Shown: positions 17,681-27,303, counted from the first letter of the stretch. The stretch: DNA of 62,422 bases from Bacteroidaceae bacterium (GCA_017516885.1 JAFXAR010000060.1:1-62422), one strand, 5' to 3'. Notes: generated by a model not told the origin, from the sequence alone. Program-made: numbers and translations.

Positions 17681-18514
17681 ATGAAATATATTGGTCCTCA
17701 TGTTTCCGCCTCGGGCGGTGTGGAGAATGCTCCACTAAACGCTGCCGCTGTAGGTGCTAATGCGTTTGCTCTTTTTACAAAGAACCAGCGTCAGTGGGTC
17801 TCTGCGCCTCTCACTGCAAAAAGCATTGAACTTTTCAAGGAAAATTGCAAGAAAGGTCTTTTTGAGCCTGAATTCATTCTTCCGCATGACAGTTATCTTA
17901 TAAACTTGGGCAATCCCGATGATGAGGCGCAGCAGAAGTCGCGCGCTGCGTTCATCGATGAAATGAAGCGCTGTGAGCAGCTTGGCCTTAAAATGCTCAA
18001 TTTCCATCCCGGCAGCCATTTGAACAAGGTTTCTGTAGAACAGTGCCTTGATTCAATTGCAGCGAATATCAATTTGGCGCTCTCAATGACCGAAGGCGTT
18101 ACTGCAGTTATAGAGAATACTGCGGGGCAGGGCAGCAATGTGGGCAACAGGCTTGAGGAACTGCGTTATCTTATTGACCGCATTGACGACAAGAGCCGCG
18201 TTGGCGTCTGCATTGACACTTGCCACATTTATTCGGCGGGTTATGATATAGTTGCCGGTTATGATGCTGTGTTTGAGGAGTTTGAGCGGGTGGTGGGCTT
18301 TGAGTATCTGAAGGCTATTCATTTGAATGACACCAAGAAACCTCTTGCCTCGCGCGTTGACCGCCACGATAATGTAGGAATAGGGCTGCTTGGAATTGAT
18401 TTCTTCAAGAGATTCATGAAGGATTCGCGCTTCGATAATATGCCAATTATTCTTGAAACTCCCGATGAAACCCGCTGGGCCGAAGAAATAGCTCTTCTGC
18501 GCAGCTTTGAATGA
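17681..18514 (+). CDS. nfo: endonuclease IV (AP endonuclease)
   Basis: A 277-residue zinc-dependent AP endonuclease of base-excision repair. Family metal-ligand segments are all present: GPHVSASGG at the N-terminus, [45 protein letters not shown] and LETP. Full length. Its own -7 box (17630) suggests independent expression. Confidence 0.97.
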   Translation: MKYIGPHVSASGGVENAPLNAAAVGANAFALFTKNQRQWVSAPLTAKSIELFKENCKKGLFEPEFILPHDSYLINLGNPDDEAQQKSRAAFIDEMKRCEQLGLKMLNFHPGSHLNKVSVEQCLDSIAANINLALSMTEGVTAVIENTAGQGSNVGNRLEELRYLIDRIDDKSRVGVCIDTCHIYSAGYDIVAGYDAVFEEFERVVGFEYLKAIHLNDTKKPLASRVDRHDNVGIGLLGIDFFKRFMKDSRFDNMPIILETPDETRWAEEIALLRSFE

Positions 18515-18587
18515 TTGAATAATGGCTTTTCTGCCCGCCGGCGGCAGATTTGCATGGCTGTTTGTGAAGCCTCTTAATATTTGAAAT

Positions 18588-19271
18588 ATGAACAAGGTAT
18601 CGGAAAACCCTTTCAAAAACCGAACAGGCGGCGATACGCCGCTGATGGTCGTAACGGCTCTTTTTGTGACGCTCTATCTGGTGTCGAATGTGATGGCCGT
18701 AAAAATTGTCTCTATTTTTGGCATCTTCTGTTTTGATGCGGGTACAATAACATTCCCTTTTGCATATATGCTTGGCGATGTGCTCACTGAAATTTGGGGC
18801 TATCGCACAGCGCGCAAGGTTATATGGATTACCTTTGTGTGCAATATTTGCATGGTAGTCTCCACCCAGGTGGGAGTGTGGATGCCTTCGCCCGATTATC
18901 TTGATGAAACGGCCAATGCCTATAATACTATATTTACATACGTTCCGCGCATTGTGATAGGCTCTTTGACCGGTTTCCTGCTTGGCGAGCTTTCCAATGC
19001 CTGGCTGATGGAGAGAATCAAGGAAAAGACACGAGGCCGCCGTCTTTGGGTGCGCACGATAGGCAGCTCTGCAGTGGGGTATCTGTTCGATACGCTGCCC
19101 TTTGTGCTCATAGCCTTTGCCGGTGTTGTGACTATGCACGACCTGCTGCTGATGATTGCTCTGCAGTATTTCATGAAGCTGTTTATAGAGGTGCTGTTCG
19201 GCACTCCCATGGCTTACGCGCTTATAGTGCTGCTCAAGCGAAAGATTCTTAATGAAAGGCATAATGGATAG
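18588..19271 (+). CDS. yhhQ: queuosine-precursor transporter, YhhQ/VUT family
   Basis: A 227-residue inner-membrane protein with six to seven hydrophobic segments. Family signatures include VSNVMAVKIV near residue 35, FPFAYMLGDVLTEIWGYRTAR near residue 60 and a late helix with SSAVGYLFDTLPFVLI. YhhQ imports the 7-deazaguanine precursors preQ0/preQ1 for queuosine in tRNA. The 3' end overlaps the next gene (radical SAM), implying translational coupling, and queA lies 9 kb downstream in the same window. Confidence 0.9.
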   Translation: MNKVSENPFKNRTGGDTPLMVVTALFVTLYLVSNVMAVKIVSIFGIFCFDAGTITFPFAYMLGDVLTEIWGYRTARKVIWITFVCNICMVVSTQVGVWMPSPDYLDETANAYNTIFTYVPRIVIGSLTGFLLGELSNAWLMERIKEKTRGRRLWVRTIGSSAVGYLFDTLPFVLIAFAGVVTMHDLLLMIALQYFMKLFIEVLFGTPMAYALIVLLKRKILNERHNG

Positions 19272-19947
19272 ATATTCTCTTATACATGCTAAAATGCCGC
19301 GCGAGTTCGTGCTTCTTCAGGGGCAGGGATGCCGGTGGCGCGGCTGCACATTCTGCGACTATCATGAGGATGTGGGCCCTGATTCTTTTGCGGTAAACAA
19401 GGCGGTGCTTGAGAGGGTGACAGGAGAGTATGGCGTGCTTGACATAATAAATTCGGGCTCGGCTATGGAACTTGACGAGCGTACGGTTGATTTTATAAAA
19501 GAGATTGTGCACTCAAAGGGAATACATACATTGTGGTTCGAGGCGCATTTTATGTACAGGAACAGGCTTGCTGATTTCGCATCCCGGTTTGCTCCTGCCG
19601 AAGTTAAATTCCGCTGCGGGATTGAAAGCTTTGACCCTGAGCAGCGCGCGCGGTGGAACAAGGGCGTGCCTTCTTGGGTGACGCCCGGGGATGTGGCGCA
19701 ATATTTCAGGGGCGTGTGCCTTCTTTGCTGCACCGATGATGACAGCAAGGAGCGTATTGTTGCTGATATTGCAACCGCCCGCCGCCATTTTGAATATTTC
19801 AGCGTTAATCTCTTCTGCAACAACGGCACAAAGGTGAAGCGCTCCGATGAACTTGCTGCCTGGTTTATGGATTCCGTCTATCCCGAAATAAAGGATATTC
19901 CCTCAATAGAGGTGCTTGTGGGGAATACTGACCTTGGTGTGGGGTAG
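19252..19947 (+). CDS. small radical SAM protein coupled to yhhQ (QueL-like candidate)
   Basis: A 231-residue protein. The likely Fe-S motif is C27-x4-C32-x2-C35 (GQGCRWRGCTFCDY), one residue longer than canonical CX3CX2C. Later segments SGSAMELD, IESFDPEQRARWNKG and a C-terminal NLFCNNGT fit a partial TIM barrel. The start overlaps yhhQ by 20 bp (or 8 bp from the alternative ATG at 19264). Known salvage of queuosine in Clostridioides difficile includes a radical SAM lyase, QueL, that returns queuine to a preQ1-type precursor; the gene coupling suggests this role here, but sequence alone does not prove it. Confidence 0.6.
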   Translation: MKGIMDRYSLIHAKMPREFVLLQGQGCRWRGCTFCDYHEDVGPDSFAVNKAVLERVTGEYGVLDIINSGSAMELDERTVDFIKEIVHSKGIHTLWFEAHFMYRNRLADFASRFAPAEVKFRCGIESFDPEQRARWNKGVPSWVTPGDVAQYFRGVCLLCCTDDDSKERIVADIATARRHFEYFSVNLFCNNGTKVKRSDELAAWFMDSVYPEIKDIPSIEVLVGNTDLGVG

Positions 19948-20160
19948 TCCTGCCGTTTTCCTTTAAAATGATAGGCATAAAAATAAGCAGTACCATAATA
20001 TTTTTGTCCTAAATCCTAATAAATTCTAAAAATAGTTGTATTTTTGTAATTTAAAAGTCTGTAGTTTCGCTTGCTGGCAGTGCTGTTTTGCCGGCAGGAA
20101 AGCAGGTGGCTGCCAGGCTCGCGCCAAACGTAATTTTGTAAATTATTAAAACTATATATC

Positions 20161-21435
20161 ATGCTAACATTGAAAATTATTGCCCAGGAGACAGAGAAGG
20201 TGCTCAAGGGTTTGGAGAAAAAGCATTTCAAGAATGCTAAGGAGACAATAGAAAAGGTTCTTGAACTTGACAAGGCGCGCCGTGCTGCCCAGCTTGAACT
20301 TGACAATATGCTTGCACAGAACAAGCAGCTTGCCGCAAAGGTGGGCCAGTTGATGAAGTCGCAGGCTGTAGATGAGGCTAATGCCGTTAAGGCTGAGGTT
20401 GCAGTTCTAAAGACAAAGGCTGCCGAGCTTCAGGCAAGAATGGATGCCGCAGCCGATGAGCTCCAGCAGCTGCTTTACACTATACCTAATATCCCATACG
20501 ACGAAGTTCCCGAGGGCGCGGTTGCCGAAGACAATGTTGTTGAGAAAACAGGCGGAACAGAGACTGTGCTTCCTGAGAATGCGCTTCCTCACTGGGAACT
20601 TGCAAAGAAGTACGACCTCATTGACTTTGACCTTGGCGTGAAGATTACCGGTGCAGGATTCCCTGTCTACAAAGGCAAGGGCGCTCAGCTGCAGCGCGCG
20701 CTCATCAACTTCTTCCTTGACGAGGCACGCAAGGCAGGATATGTTGAGATTATGCCTCCTACTGTTGTGAATGCAGCATCGGGCTATGGTACAGGCCAGC
20801 TCCCCGATAAGGAGGGTCAGATGTATCACTGCGACCTTGACGACCTCTATCTTATCCCTACAGCGGAAGTTCCTGTGACAAATATCTACCGCGATGTTAT
20901 CCTTGATGAGAAACAGCTCCCAATCAAGAACTGCGCATATACACAGTGCTTCCGTCGCGAGGCAGGTTCATACGGAAAGGATGTTCGCGGCTTGAACCGT
21001 CTGCACGAGTTCTCAAAGGTGGAGATTGTCCGCATTGACACTCCCGAGCACAGCAAGGAGTCGCACAAGGAGATGCTTGAGCATGTTGAGGGCTTGCTTA
21101 AGAAACTTGAGCTTCCTTACCGCATTCTCCGTCTTTGCGGCGGCGATATGAGCTTTACTGCTGCTCTCTGCTTTGACTTTGAGGTATATTCAGAGGCTCA
21201 GCAGCGCTGGCTTGAGGTTTCATCGGTTTCTAACTTCGACAGCTACCAGGCTAACCGCCTTAAGTGCCGTTACCGCAATGCCGACAAGAAAACCGAACTC
21301 TGCCACACTCTCAATGGCTCGGCTCTTGCTCTCCCGCGCATAGTTGCTGCGCTCCTTGAGAACAACCAGACGCCTGAGGGCATACGCATACCGGCAGCAT
21401 TGGTGCCATATTGCGGGTTTGAGATTATAGACTAA
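20161..21435 (+). CDS. serS: seryl-tRNA synthetase
   Basis: A 424-residue class II aminoacyl-tRNA synthetase. The N-terminal antiparallel coiled coil (about residues 10-105, rich in Lys/Glu/Ala) recognises tRNA-Ser. The catalytic domain shows motif 2 (CFRREAGSYGKDVRGLNRLHEFSKVE) and motif 3 (the segment near NGSALALPRIVAALLENNQ). Full length. A TATTTTTG box near 20040 could be its -7 element. Confidence 0.98.
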   Translation: MLTLKIIAQETEKVLKGLEKKHFKNAKETIEKVLELDKARRAAQLELDNMLAQNKQLAAKVGQLMKSQAVDEANAVKAEVAVLKTKAAELQARMDAAADELQQLLYTIPNIPYDEVPEGAVAEDNVVEKTGGTETVLPENALPHWELAKKYDLIDFDLGVKITGAGFPVYKGKGAQLQRALINFFLDEARKAGYVEIMPPTVVNAASGYGTGQLPDKEGQMYHCDLDDLYLIPTAEVPVTNIYRDVILDEKQLPIKNCAYTQCFRREAGSYGKDVRGLNRLHEFSKVEIVRIDTPEHSKESHKEMLEHVEGLLKKLELPYRILRLCGGDMSFTAALCFDFEVYSEAQQRWLEVSSVSNFDSYQANRLKCRYRNADKKTELCHTLNGSALALPRIVAALLENNQTPEGIRIPAALVPYCGFEIID

Positions 21436-21581
21436 GTCCATAAAAAGGTGATAACTGCGTTGCGCGGTAAGGCGTAAGTCCTCATTTGCGCTCAGCAAAC
21501 TCCGGTTTCCGCCTTTGCTGCAAGCCTTGTTATCCCACTTTTATTGAACTTTATATTGAATTTGTGGAAATTGGTAAAATT

Positions 21582-23873
21582 ATGTACAAGATAGTATCGA
21601 AAGAGCAGTTTTCGGAAAAGGTTTTCCGTCTGCGTGTTGAGGCTCCGCTCATTGCAAAGGCATACAGAGCCGGTAATTTTGTGATTCTCCGTGTTGGCGA
21701 GAAGGGCGAGCGCATTCCTCTTACCATTGCGCATGCCGACCCTGAAAAGGGGCTCATAACCTTGGTTATTCAAAAGGTGGGTCTCAGCTCAAGCCGTGTT
21801 TGCGACCTCAATGAGGGCGATTATATCACAGACGTTGTAGGCCCGCTTGGCCAGGCAACCCACATTGAGAAATTCGGTACTGTAGTATGCGCCGGAGGCG
21901 GTGTGGGCGTTGCGCCTATGCTCCCTATCGCGGCAGCGCTTAAAAAGGCCGGCAACCGTGTGATTTCGGTTCTTGCAGGCCGCTCAAAAGACCTTATCAT
22001 TCTTGAGAAGGAGGTGCGCGAGGTCTCTGACGAGGTTATCATAATGACCGATGACGGCTCGTACGGCGATAAGGGCCTTGTTACCGAAGGTATTGAGCGT
22101 GTTATCAAGCGCGAGAAGGTTGACCACTGCGTGGCTATCGGTCCTGCAATAATGATGAAGTTCGTCTGCAAGCTCACCAAACAGTACGAAATTCCTACCG
22201 TTGTTTCGCTGAACACTATTATGGTGGACGGTACCGGCATGTGCGGTGCCTGCCGCGTGACTGTTGGCGGAAAGACAAAGTTTGTTTGTGTTGACGGCCC
22301 GGAATTTGACGGTCATCAGGTTGATTTTGACGGCATGATGCAGCGCCTTGGCTCGTTCAAGACCGAAGAGGCGCACGAACTTGAGAAACTTGGCGCGGCG
22401 GAGGAGTGCGCAAGCGAATGCGACGACCTCACTAACCGCGATGCTGCATGGCGTGTGGAGCTCCGTGGCAAGATGAAGCCAAAGGAGCGCACTGCAATTG
22501 AGCGCTGTCCGATGCCGGAACTTGAACCGGCATACCGTGCCACAAAACTGCGCGAGGAGGTAAATACCGGCCTTACAAAGGAGATGGCTCTTGTAGAGGC
22601 GCAGCGTTGTCTTGACTGTCCGAAGCCTGCTTGTATGGAAGGCTGTCCGGTAAGCATAAAGATACCTTCATTCATTAAGAATATTGAGCGCGGCGAGTTT
22701 GTAAAGGCTGCCCAGGTGCTCAAGATGACAAGTTCGCTGCCGGCAGTGTGCGGCCGTGTATGTCCGCAGGAGAAGCAGTGCGAGAGCCAGTGCATCCACC
22801 TGAAGATGGGTCACAAGGCAGTTGCCATTGGTGCGCTTGAGCGCTTTGCTGCCGATTATGCACGCGAGAGCGGCGAGATGCCGGCTCCTCAGGTGGCAGC
22901 TTCAAACGGCAAGAAGGTTGCTGTTGTGGGTTCAGGCCCTGCGGGTCTTTCATTTGCCGGTGACATGGCAAAGCTCGGTTACAGCGTTACTGTGTTTGAG
23001 GCTCTGCATGAGATTGGCGGCGTGCTAAAGTATGGCATTCCCGAATTCCGCTTGCCAAACTCTATTGTTGAGCATGAGATTGAGAATCTGCGCGCAATGG
23101 GCGTTGAGTTTGTAAAGGACTGTGTAGTGGGCAAGACAATCTCTATTGCGCAGTTGCAGGACGAAGGCTATCAGGGCGTGTTTGTTGCATCGGGTGCAGG
23201 ATTGCCTAACTTCATGAATATCCCCGGCGAGAATTCAATCAACATTCTCTCTTCAAACGAGTATCTTACCCGCGTGAACCTGATGGATGCATCAAACCCC
23301 GAAACTGATACACCAATGCATATTGGCAAGCGTGTAGCAGTAATTGGCGGCGGAAATACTGCTATGGACTCAGTGCGCACAGCCCTGCGTCTTGGTGCTG
23401 AGAAGGCAATGATTATATATCGCCGCAGCGAGGCCGAAATGCCGGCGCGCCTTGAGGAGGTTAAGCATGCTAAGGAGGAGGGCGTGGAGTTCCTTACCCT
23501 GCATAATCCTATTGAGTATATAGCCGATGAAAAAGGCTGTGTCAAGCAGATTGTTCTGCAGAAGATGGAGCTTGGCGAGCCTGATGCATCAGGACGCCGT
23601 TCGCCTGTGCCGGTAGAGGGCGCAATAGAGACTATTGACATTGACATGGCTGTGGTTTCAGTGGGTGTAGCTCCTAATCCTCTTGTACCGACATCAGTTG
23701 AAGGGCTTGAGCTTGGCCGCAAGAACACTATTGCTGTAAATGAGAATATGCAGTCATCAATACCTTTCATTTATGCCGGAGGCGACATCGTGCGCGGTGG
23801 CGCAACGGTTATCCTTGCAATGGGTGACGGCCGTCGCGCAGCTGCGGCAATGCATGAGCAGCTTAGCAAGTAA
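21582..23873 (+). CDS. fused NfnA/NfnB-type NAD(P)H-ferredoxin oxidoreductase (SudBA/GltD-like)
   Basis: A 763-residue fusion from the ATG at 21582 (MYKIVSKEQFSEKVF); an upstream in-frame ATG at 21486 would add an unlikely Cys-rich leader. Residues 1-275 are a ferredoxin-NADP reductase-type FAD/NAD domain with a [2Fe-2S] site (GMCGACRVTVG ... FVCVDGPEF). Residues 300-763 resemble the glutamate-synthase small subunit with Cys clusters for [4Fe-4S] (CLDCPKPACMEGCP, CGRVCPQEKQCESQC) and two dinucleotide motifs (VGSGPAGLSFAG and VIGGGNTAMDSV). Databases often call this DHOD-B/GltD fusion; the domain pair matches Nfn, which bifurcates electrons between NADH, NADPH and ferredoxin. No glutamate-synthase large subunit is adjacent. 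Confidence 0.85.
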   Translation: MYKIVSKEQFSEKVFRLRVEAPLIAKAYRAGNFVILRVGEKGERIPLTIAHADPEKGLITLVIQKVGLSSSRVCDLNEGDYITDVVGPLGQATHIEKFGTVVCAGGGVGVAPMLPIAAALKKAGNRVISVLAGRSKDLIILEKEVREVSDEVIIMTDDGSYGDKGLVTEGIERVIKREKVDHCVAIGPAIMMKFVCKLTKQYEIPTVVSLNTIMVDGTGMCGACRVTVGGKTKFVCVDGPEFDGHQVDFDGMMQRLGSFKTEEAHELEKLGAAEECASECDDLTNRDAAWRVELRGKMKPKERTAIERCPMPELEPAYRATKLREEVNTGLTKEMALVEAQRCLDCPKPACMEGCPVSIKIPSFIKNIERGEFVKAAQVLKMTSSLPAVCGRVCPQEKQCESQCIHLKMGHKAVAIGALERFAADYARESGEMPAPQVAASNGKKVAVVGSGPAGLSFAGDMAKLGYSVTVFEALHEIGGVLKYGIPEFRLPNSIVEHEIENLRAMGVEFVKDCVVGKTISIAQLQDEGYQGVFVASGAGLPNFMNIPGENSINILSSNEYLTRVNLMDASNPETDTPMHIGKRVAVIGGGNTAMDSVRTALRLGAEKAMIIYRRSEAEMPARLEEVKHAKEEGVEFLTLHNPIEYIADEKGCVKQIVLQKMELGEPDASGRRSPVPVEGAIETIDIDMAVVSVGVAPNPLVPTSVEGLELGRKNTIAVNENMQSSIPFIYAGGDIVRGGATVILAMGDGRRAAAAMHEQLSK

Positions 23874-23876
23874 AAT

Positions 23877-23893
23877 AAATTCAAACAGCTTCT
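23877..23893 (+). repeat. 17-bp motif AAATTCAAACAGCTTCT
   Basis: Exact copies lie at 25395-25411 (inverted) and 25572-25588 (direct), and near matches at 15908-15924, 36392-36408 and 58318-58334. This copy sits just after the NfnAB-type gene, 28 bp before the kinase start. Role unknown. Confidence 0.6.
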
Positions 23894-23920
23894 TAAACAG
23901 AACTAAATCAATAGAATACT

Positions 23921-25396
23921 ATGATACTTAAACCGGGTTCTCTGTTGCAGAATGGCAGATACAGGATAGAAAAGGAGTTAGGCCAGGGCGGATTTGGCAT
24001 AACATATCTTGGCGTCCAGAGTGGGCTTGAGCGCAAAGTCGCTATCAAGGAGTTTTTCATGAAGAGCCTGTGCAACCGCGATTCTGACACTTCGGGCGTT
24101 TATACGCTATCCCAGTCAAGCTCAGCGATTGTGGAGCGCTTCCGCACAAAGTTTATTAAGGAAGCGCAAAGCATAGCAAAGCTGTCGCACAAGAATATAA
24201 TCTCCGTGATTGATATTTTTGAGGACAACAATACTGCCTATTATGTGATGGAATATCACGCGGGAGGCTCTCTTTCTGAAAAAGTAAGCAATAAGCCTCT
24301 TGCCGAAGAGGAGGCATTGGTTTATATACGCCAGCTGGCATCGGCTTTGGAGTATTTGCATTCAAGGAACATGATGCATCTTGATGTCAAGCCTGCTAAT
24401 GTGCTGCTTAATTCAGTTGGTGAGGCGGTTTTGATAGACTTTGGCCTCGCAAAGCAGTATGATGAAAAGGGCATGCAGACAAGTACCACTCCGGTGGGCA
24501 TAAGCCATGGATATGCGCCCCTTGAGCAATACACAAGCAATGGAGTAGGAAGTTTCTCTCCTGCAACTGATATTTACTCTCTCGGAGCGACTTTGTATAA
24601 GCTGCTTACTCGTCTTACACCGCCCGAGGCAAGTTTTGTTCATGACGAAGGGTTGCCCGAATTGCCCGATAATATATCAAAGCCGGTGCGTGAGGCAATA
24701 GTTGCAGCTATGCAGCCGCGCAAAAAGGACAGGCCGCAGAGCGTGGCTGAGTTCCTTAAGCTGCTGGACTGTAAAGAACCGCTGGAAGATAAAGAAACTG
24801 AGGTTGCTGTTGAGACTGTTGACACTGCTGAGACAACACGGATTTCAGCTTCCGAAAATAAAGTTTCACCTGATGAAAACAGGAGCGGAAGCGAAAGAAC
24901 TGTTGTAGAGCAGCCAGTTTGGAAAAAGCCGTTTGAAAAGAAAATGCCGGACTTATCCCATGTAAGGAAACAGTTGAAGAATGGTATAGCCGAGAACTCA
25001 AGGGCTCTTAAGATTCTGCTTGTTGCAGTTGTTGCTGCAGTTGTTCTCATTGGAGGCTTTTATTTAATAAGATGTCTTGTTGTTGATAACAGGGTGGAGG
25101 ATGCGGAAACAATGTACGAGGAGGCCGTAAATGAGTACTCTGATGTTGAGAAGCCGCTCCTTAAGATAACTTCAAACCCAAGCGGCGCTGAGGTGTATGT
25201 AGAGGATGACTATGTTGGAACAACTCCGTTGGAATATACATTAGAGCCAAATTCTTATAAGTCTGTCAGGATTATAAAATCGGGATATGAAGATGTGAAA
25301 TTTGATGATCATTTCATATCAGGGCCTTATAAGTTGAATGTTGAAATGAAAAAACGGAATAGTTCAGATTCGCAAAGCGATTATTACTGGTATTAG
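23921..25396 (+). CDS. transmembrane Ser/Thr protein kinase with PEGA domain
   Basis: A 491-residue protein. Residues 13-280 are a Hanks-type kinase: glycine loop GQGGFG (21-26), VAIK lysine K43, catalytic loop HLDVKPAN (a non-RD kinase, Leu before Asp) and DFGLAK. Residues 285-360 are an acidic linker, about 363-385 a single transmembrane helix (LLVAVVAAVVLIGGFYL), and 418-470 a PEGA domain (SNPSGAEVYVEDDYVGTTP), usually extracytoplasmic and surface-layer or wall associated. Predicted topology is kinase in the cytoplasm and PEGA outside. The kinase domain is clearly paralogous to that at 30927. Exact 17-bp repeats lie on both sides of the gene in inverted orientation. Confidence 0.92.
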   Translation: MILKPGSLLQNGRYRIEKELGQGGFGITYLGVQSGLERKVAIKEFFMKSLCNRDSDTSGVYTLSQSSSAIVERFRTKFIKEAQSIAKLSHKNIISVIDIFEDNNTAYYVMEYHAGGSLSEKVSNKPLAEEEALVYIRQLASALEYLHSRNMMHLDVKPANVLLNSVGEAVLIDFGLAKQYDEKGMQTSTTPVGISHGYAPLEQYTSNGVGSFSPATDIYSLGATLYKLLTRLTPPEASFVHDEGLPELPDNISKPVREAIVAAMQPRKKDRPQSVAEFLKLLDCKEPLEDKETEVAVETVDTAETTRISASENKVSPDENRSGSERTVVEQPVWKKPFEKKMPDLSHVRKQLKNGIAENSRALKILLVAVVAAVVLIGGFYLIRCLVVDNRVEDAETMYEEAVNEYSDVEKPLLKITSNPSGAEVYVEDDYVGTTPLEYTLEPNSYKSVRIIKSGYEDVKFDDHFISGPYKLNVEMKKRNSSDSQSDYYWY

Positions 25397-25664
25397 AAGC
25401 TGTTTGAATTTCTAAAAAATATTTTTCTTATTGAAGCCGCATTGTTTGTTTCGCCATTTTTTATATTCAAAAATGCCTGTTTTCTTTTTTTTTGCGGTTG
25501 CATAGCCCGCTATGCGCCCTTAAAAAATAAAAAAACATACTATTTTTGCTCTATAAAAAAATTGGCAATATAAATTCAAACAGCTTCTTAGCAAATAATT
25601 TAGAAGAAAAGTGTATTCCTTGCGTTGCGCAAGCCTTGAACTGCATCTTTTTATTCATCTCCAC
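25397..25664. other. AT-rich gap bounded by a 17-bp inverted repeat
   Basis: AGAAGCTGTTTGAATTT (25395-25411, starting inside the kinase stop codon) and its exact reverse complement (25572-25588) flank an AT-rich 160-bp segment with poly-T/poly-A runs. No credible coding frame or transposase is present. From 25627 a repeat shared with two other convergent intergenic gaps begins. Confidence 0.7.
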
Positions 25665-25702
25665 AACAACGAGGCTGCTAAATATTTAGCAGCCTCGTTG
25701 TT
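25627..25702. terminator. bidirectional terminator within a 3-copy dispersed repeat (copy 1)
   Basis: A conserved block (GCGCAAGCCTTGAACTGCAT, then T-rich, then TTCATCTCCA) is followed by the hairpin at 25665-25702 with a 19-bp perfect stem (AACGAGGCTGCTAAAT and complement). It lies between convergent genes. Related copies are at 44074-44152 and 46819-46907, each also between convergent genes. Confidence 0.8.
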
Positions 25703-25723
25703 AATCTTTCTTGCAGGAATTTC

Positions 25724-26482
25724 TTAGAATGCAATTCTCTTTAATGGGTCTGTGGCTATTAGGGCATTTATTGAATCGCGGTATTCATTTTGCCTGTTGT
25801 TGAACTTTTTCCAGTTCCGCTTTACTTTGTTTACAAATGAAAGCGTCTGCTTCCAGTCGCTGAACTTGCCGTTTCGGCATACACTGTCGGTGTAATATTC
25901 AGGCAGGCTTTTCTTGATTAGGAATGAATCAACGCTTGAGTGCCAGACGTGATGCTTGTGCCCATATTTGCGGGCAAGGCGCATTGCATCGTTTATATGT
26001 CCGTATCCGGCATTGTACGATGCCAGTACAAAATTTATAATCTCATCATAGTTCTTTATGTGCCGGTACATGTTAAAAAGCTGCTTGATGTATCTTGCCG
26101 ATGCGTGAATGTTTGAATGGTTGTCGGCATGGAGCGAATCGGGAACCTCGAGCCCTCTTAGCGTTACAGGCATCATCTGCATAACTCCGCGCGCTCCTAC
26201 GCCCGATACGGCAGTGCTGTCGAAGCGCGATTCGGTATATGCGATGGCTGCTATCAGTGTCCATTCGATGCCTATGCTGTCGGCAGCCATCCTGAAGTAG
26301 CCGTCATAATCGGATATTCTTGCATACGCAGAGATGTATTCGTATTCAGGCTGGGGAGTCTCATTTTCAATATCTGCGTGCTTTTCCGGCGGGGAGTATC
26401 CGAAAATGGCATTGCCTCCGGCTGTCATAAAGGCAAAGAGCAGCAGAAGCAGAGTGGGGTATATGAAGTCCCTTTTTCTCAT
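25724..26482 (-). CDS. lytic transglycosylase, SLT domain
   Basis: A 252-residue protein with an N-terminal hydrophobic signal/anchor (YPTLLLLLFAFMTAGGNAIFG). Residues 65-205 form an SLT lysozyme-like domain with catalytic Glu in YTESRFDS, followed by GARGVMQMMP and FVLASYNAGYGHINDA, the family pattern of MltF/Slt-type enzymes. It cleaves peptidoglycan glycan strands in the periplasm. It ends 4 bp upstream of udk on the same strand in the ORF sense udk then SLT, so udk and this gene are probably co-transcribed. Confidence 0.9.
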   Translation of the reverse strand: MRKRDFIYPTLLLLLFAFMTAGGNAIFGYSPPEKHADIENETPQPEYEYISAYARISDYDGYFRMAADSIGIEWTLIAAIAYTESRFDSTAVSGVGARGVMQMMPVTLRGLEVPDSLHADNHSNIHASARYIKQLFNMYRHIKNYDEIINFVLASYNAGYGHINDAMRLARKYGHKHHVWHSSVDSFLIKKSLPEYYTDSVCRNGKFSDWKQTLSFVNKVKRNWKKFNNRQNEYRDSINALIATDPLKRIAF

Positions 26483-26485
26483 TGG

Positions 26486-27094
26486 CTAATTAAGGAAGTA
26501 CTTTATTGACATTTGCAGCGCCTGGATAGCCTTTTCGTTGTTGCCGCCCTGAGGGATTATTATATCGGCAAACTTCTTTGTCGGTTCAATGAATTCCCAA
26601 TGCATCTGCTTTACAATGCGCTCATATCTTGATATTACAGTTTCCGGTGTGCGTCCGCGCTCAATGATGTCGCGCCTGATTAGGCGTATAAGGCGGTCGT
26701 CGGCATCGGCATCAACGAATATTTTCAGGTCCATGAGCTCGCGCAGCACAGGTTCTGCCAGAGCCATGATTCCCTCAATTATTATAACCTCTTTAGGCTC
26801 AATGTGCACTGTTTCGGGCTGGCGCGTGCATGTGATGTAGGAGTATGTTGGCTGCTCTATCGGCATGCCTTTGCGCAGCATAGCAATCTGCTCCACCAGC
26901 AGCTCCCAGTCAAAAGCGTCGGGGTGGTCAAAGTTTATGAACTGGCGCTCCTCTACGGGAACATGGCTGCTGTCCTTGTAGTATGAGTCCTGCGGTATCA
27001 CTGCCACCGACCCTTCGGGCAATGAATTTACAATTTCCTTTACAACTGTGGTTTTTCCTGATGCAGTTCCGCCTGCAATTCCAATGATATACAT
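26486..27094 (-). CDS. udk: uridine kinase
   Basis: A 202-residue P-loop kinase (GIAGGTASGKTTVV at residues 5-18) with uridine-kinase signatures QDSYYKDSSHVP, NFDHPDAFDW, EGIMAL and RRDIIERGRT. It phosphorylates uridine and cytidine in pyrimidine salvage. The SLT gene follows 3 bp after its stop. Confidence 0.95.
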   Translation of the reverse strand: MYIIGIAGGTASGKTTVVKEIVNSLPEGSVAVIPQDSYYKDSSHVPVEERQFINFDHPDAFDWELLVEQIAMLRKGMPIEQPTYSYITCTRQPETVHIEPKEVIIIEGIMALAEPVLRELMDLKIFVDADADDRLIRLIRRDIIERGRTPETVISRYERIVKQMHWEFIEPTKKFADIIIPQGGNNEKAIQALQMSIKYFLN

Positions 27095-27233
27095 AATATA
27101 TTGCTTTATCTGTTAGCTTAGGTCTATTTCTGCAAAAATAGTATTTTTAGGCAAAAACTGACGCCTGTGGCATGTAAATTTTTGCTATGCGTTTTTTTTT
27201 AGGGCAATATAGCGCTATAATGAAATAAATTAC

Positions 27234-27241
27234 TAAATTTG
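27234..27241 (+). promoter_or_regulatory. -7 box TAAATTTG for fba
   Basis: Perfect TAnnTTTG match about 63 bp before the aldolase start codon. Confidence 0.6.
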
Positions 27242-27303
27242 CAGAGAATTACCGTTTAGGTATAAAAAGCGGATGTTTAATTCATTATTTTAATACAATA
27301 ACT

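Noticed and set aside
23877-25411. Transposon carrying the PEGA kinase between 17-bp inverted repeats
   Set aside because: No transposase, no target-site duplication flanking the repeats, and further copies of the motif occur elsewhere.
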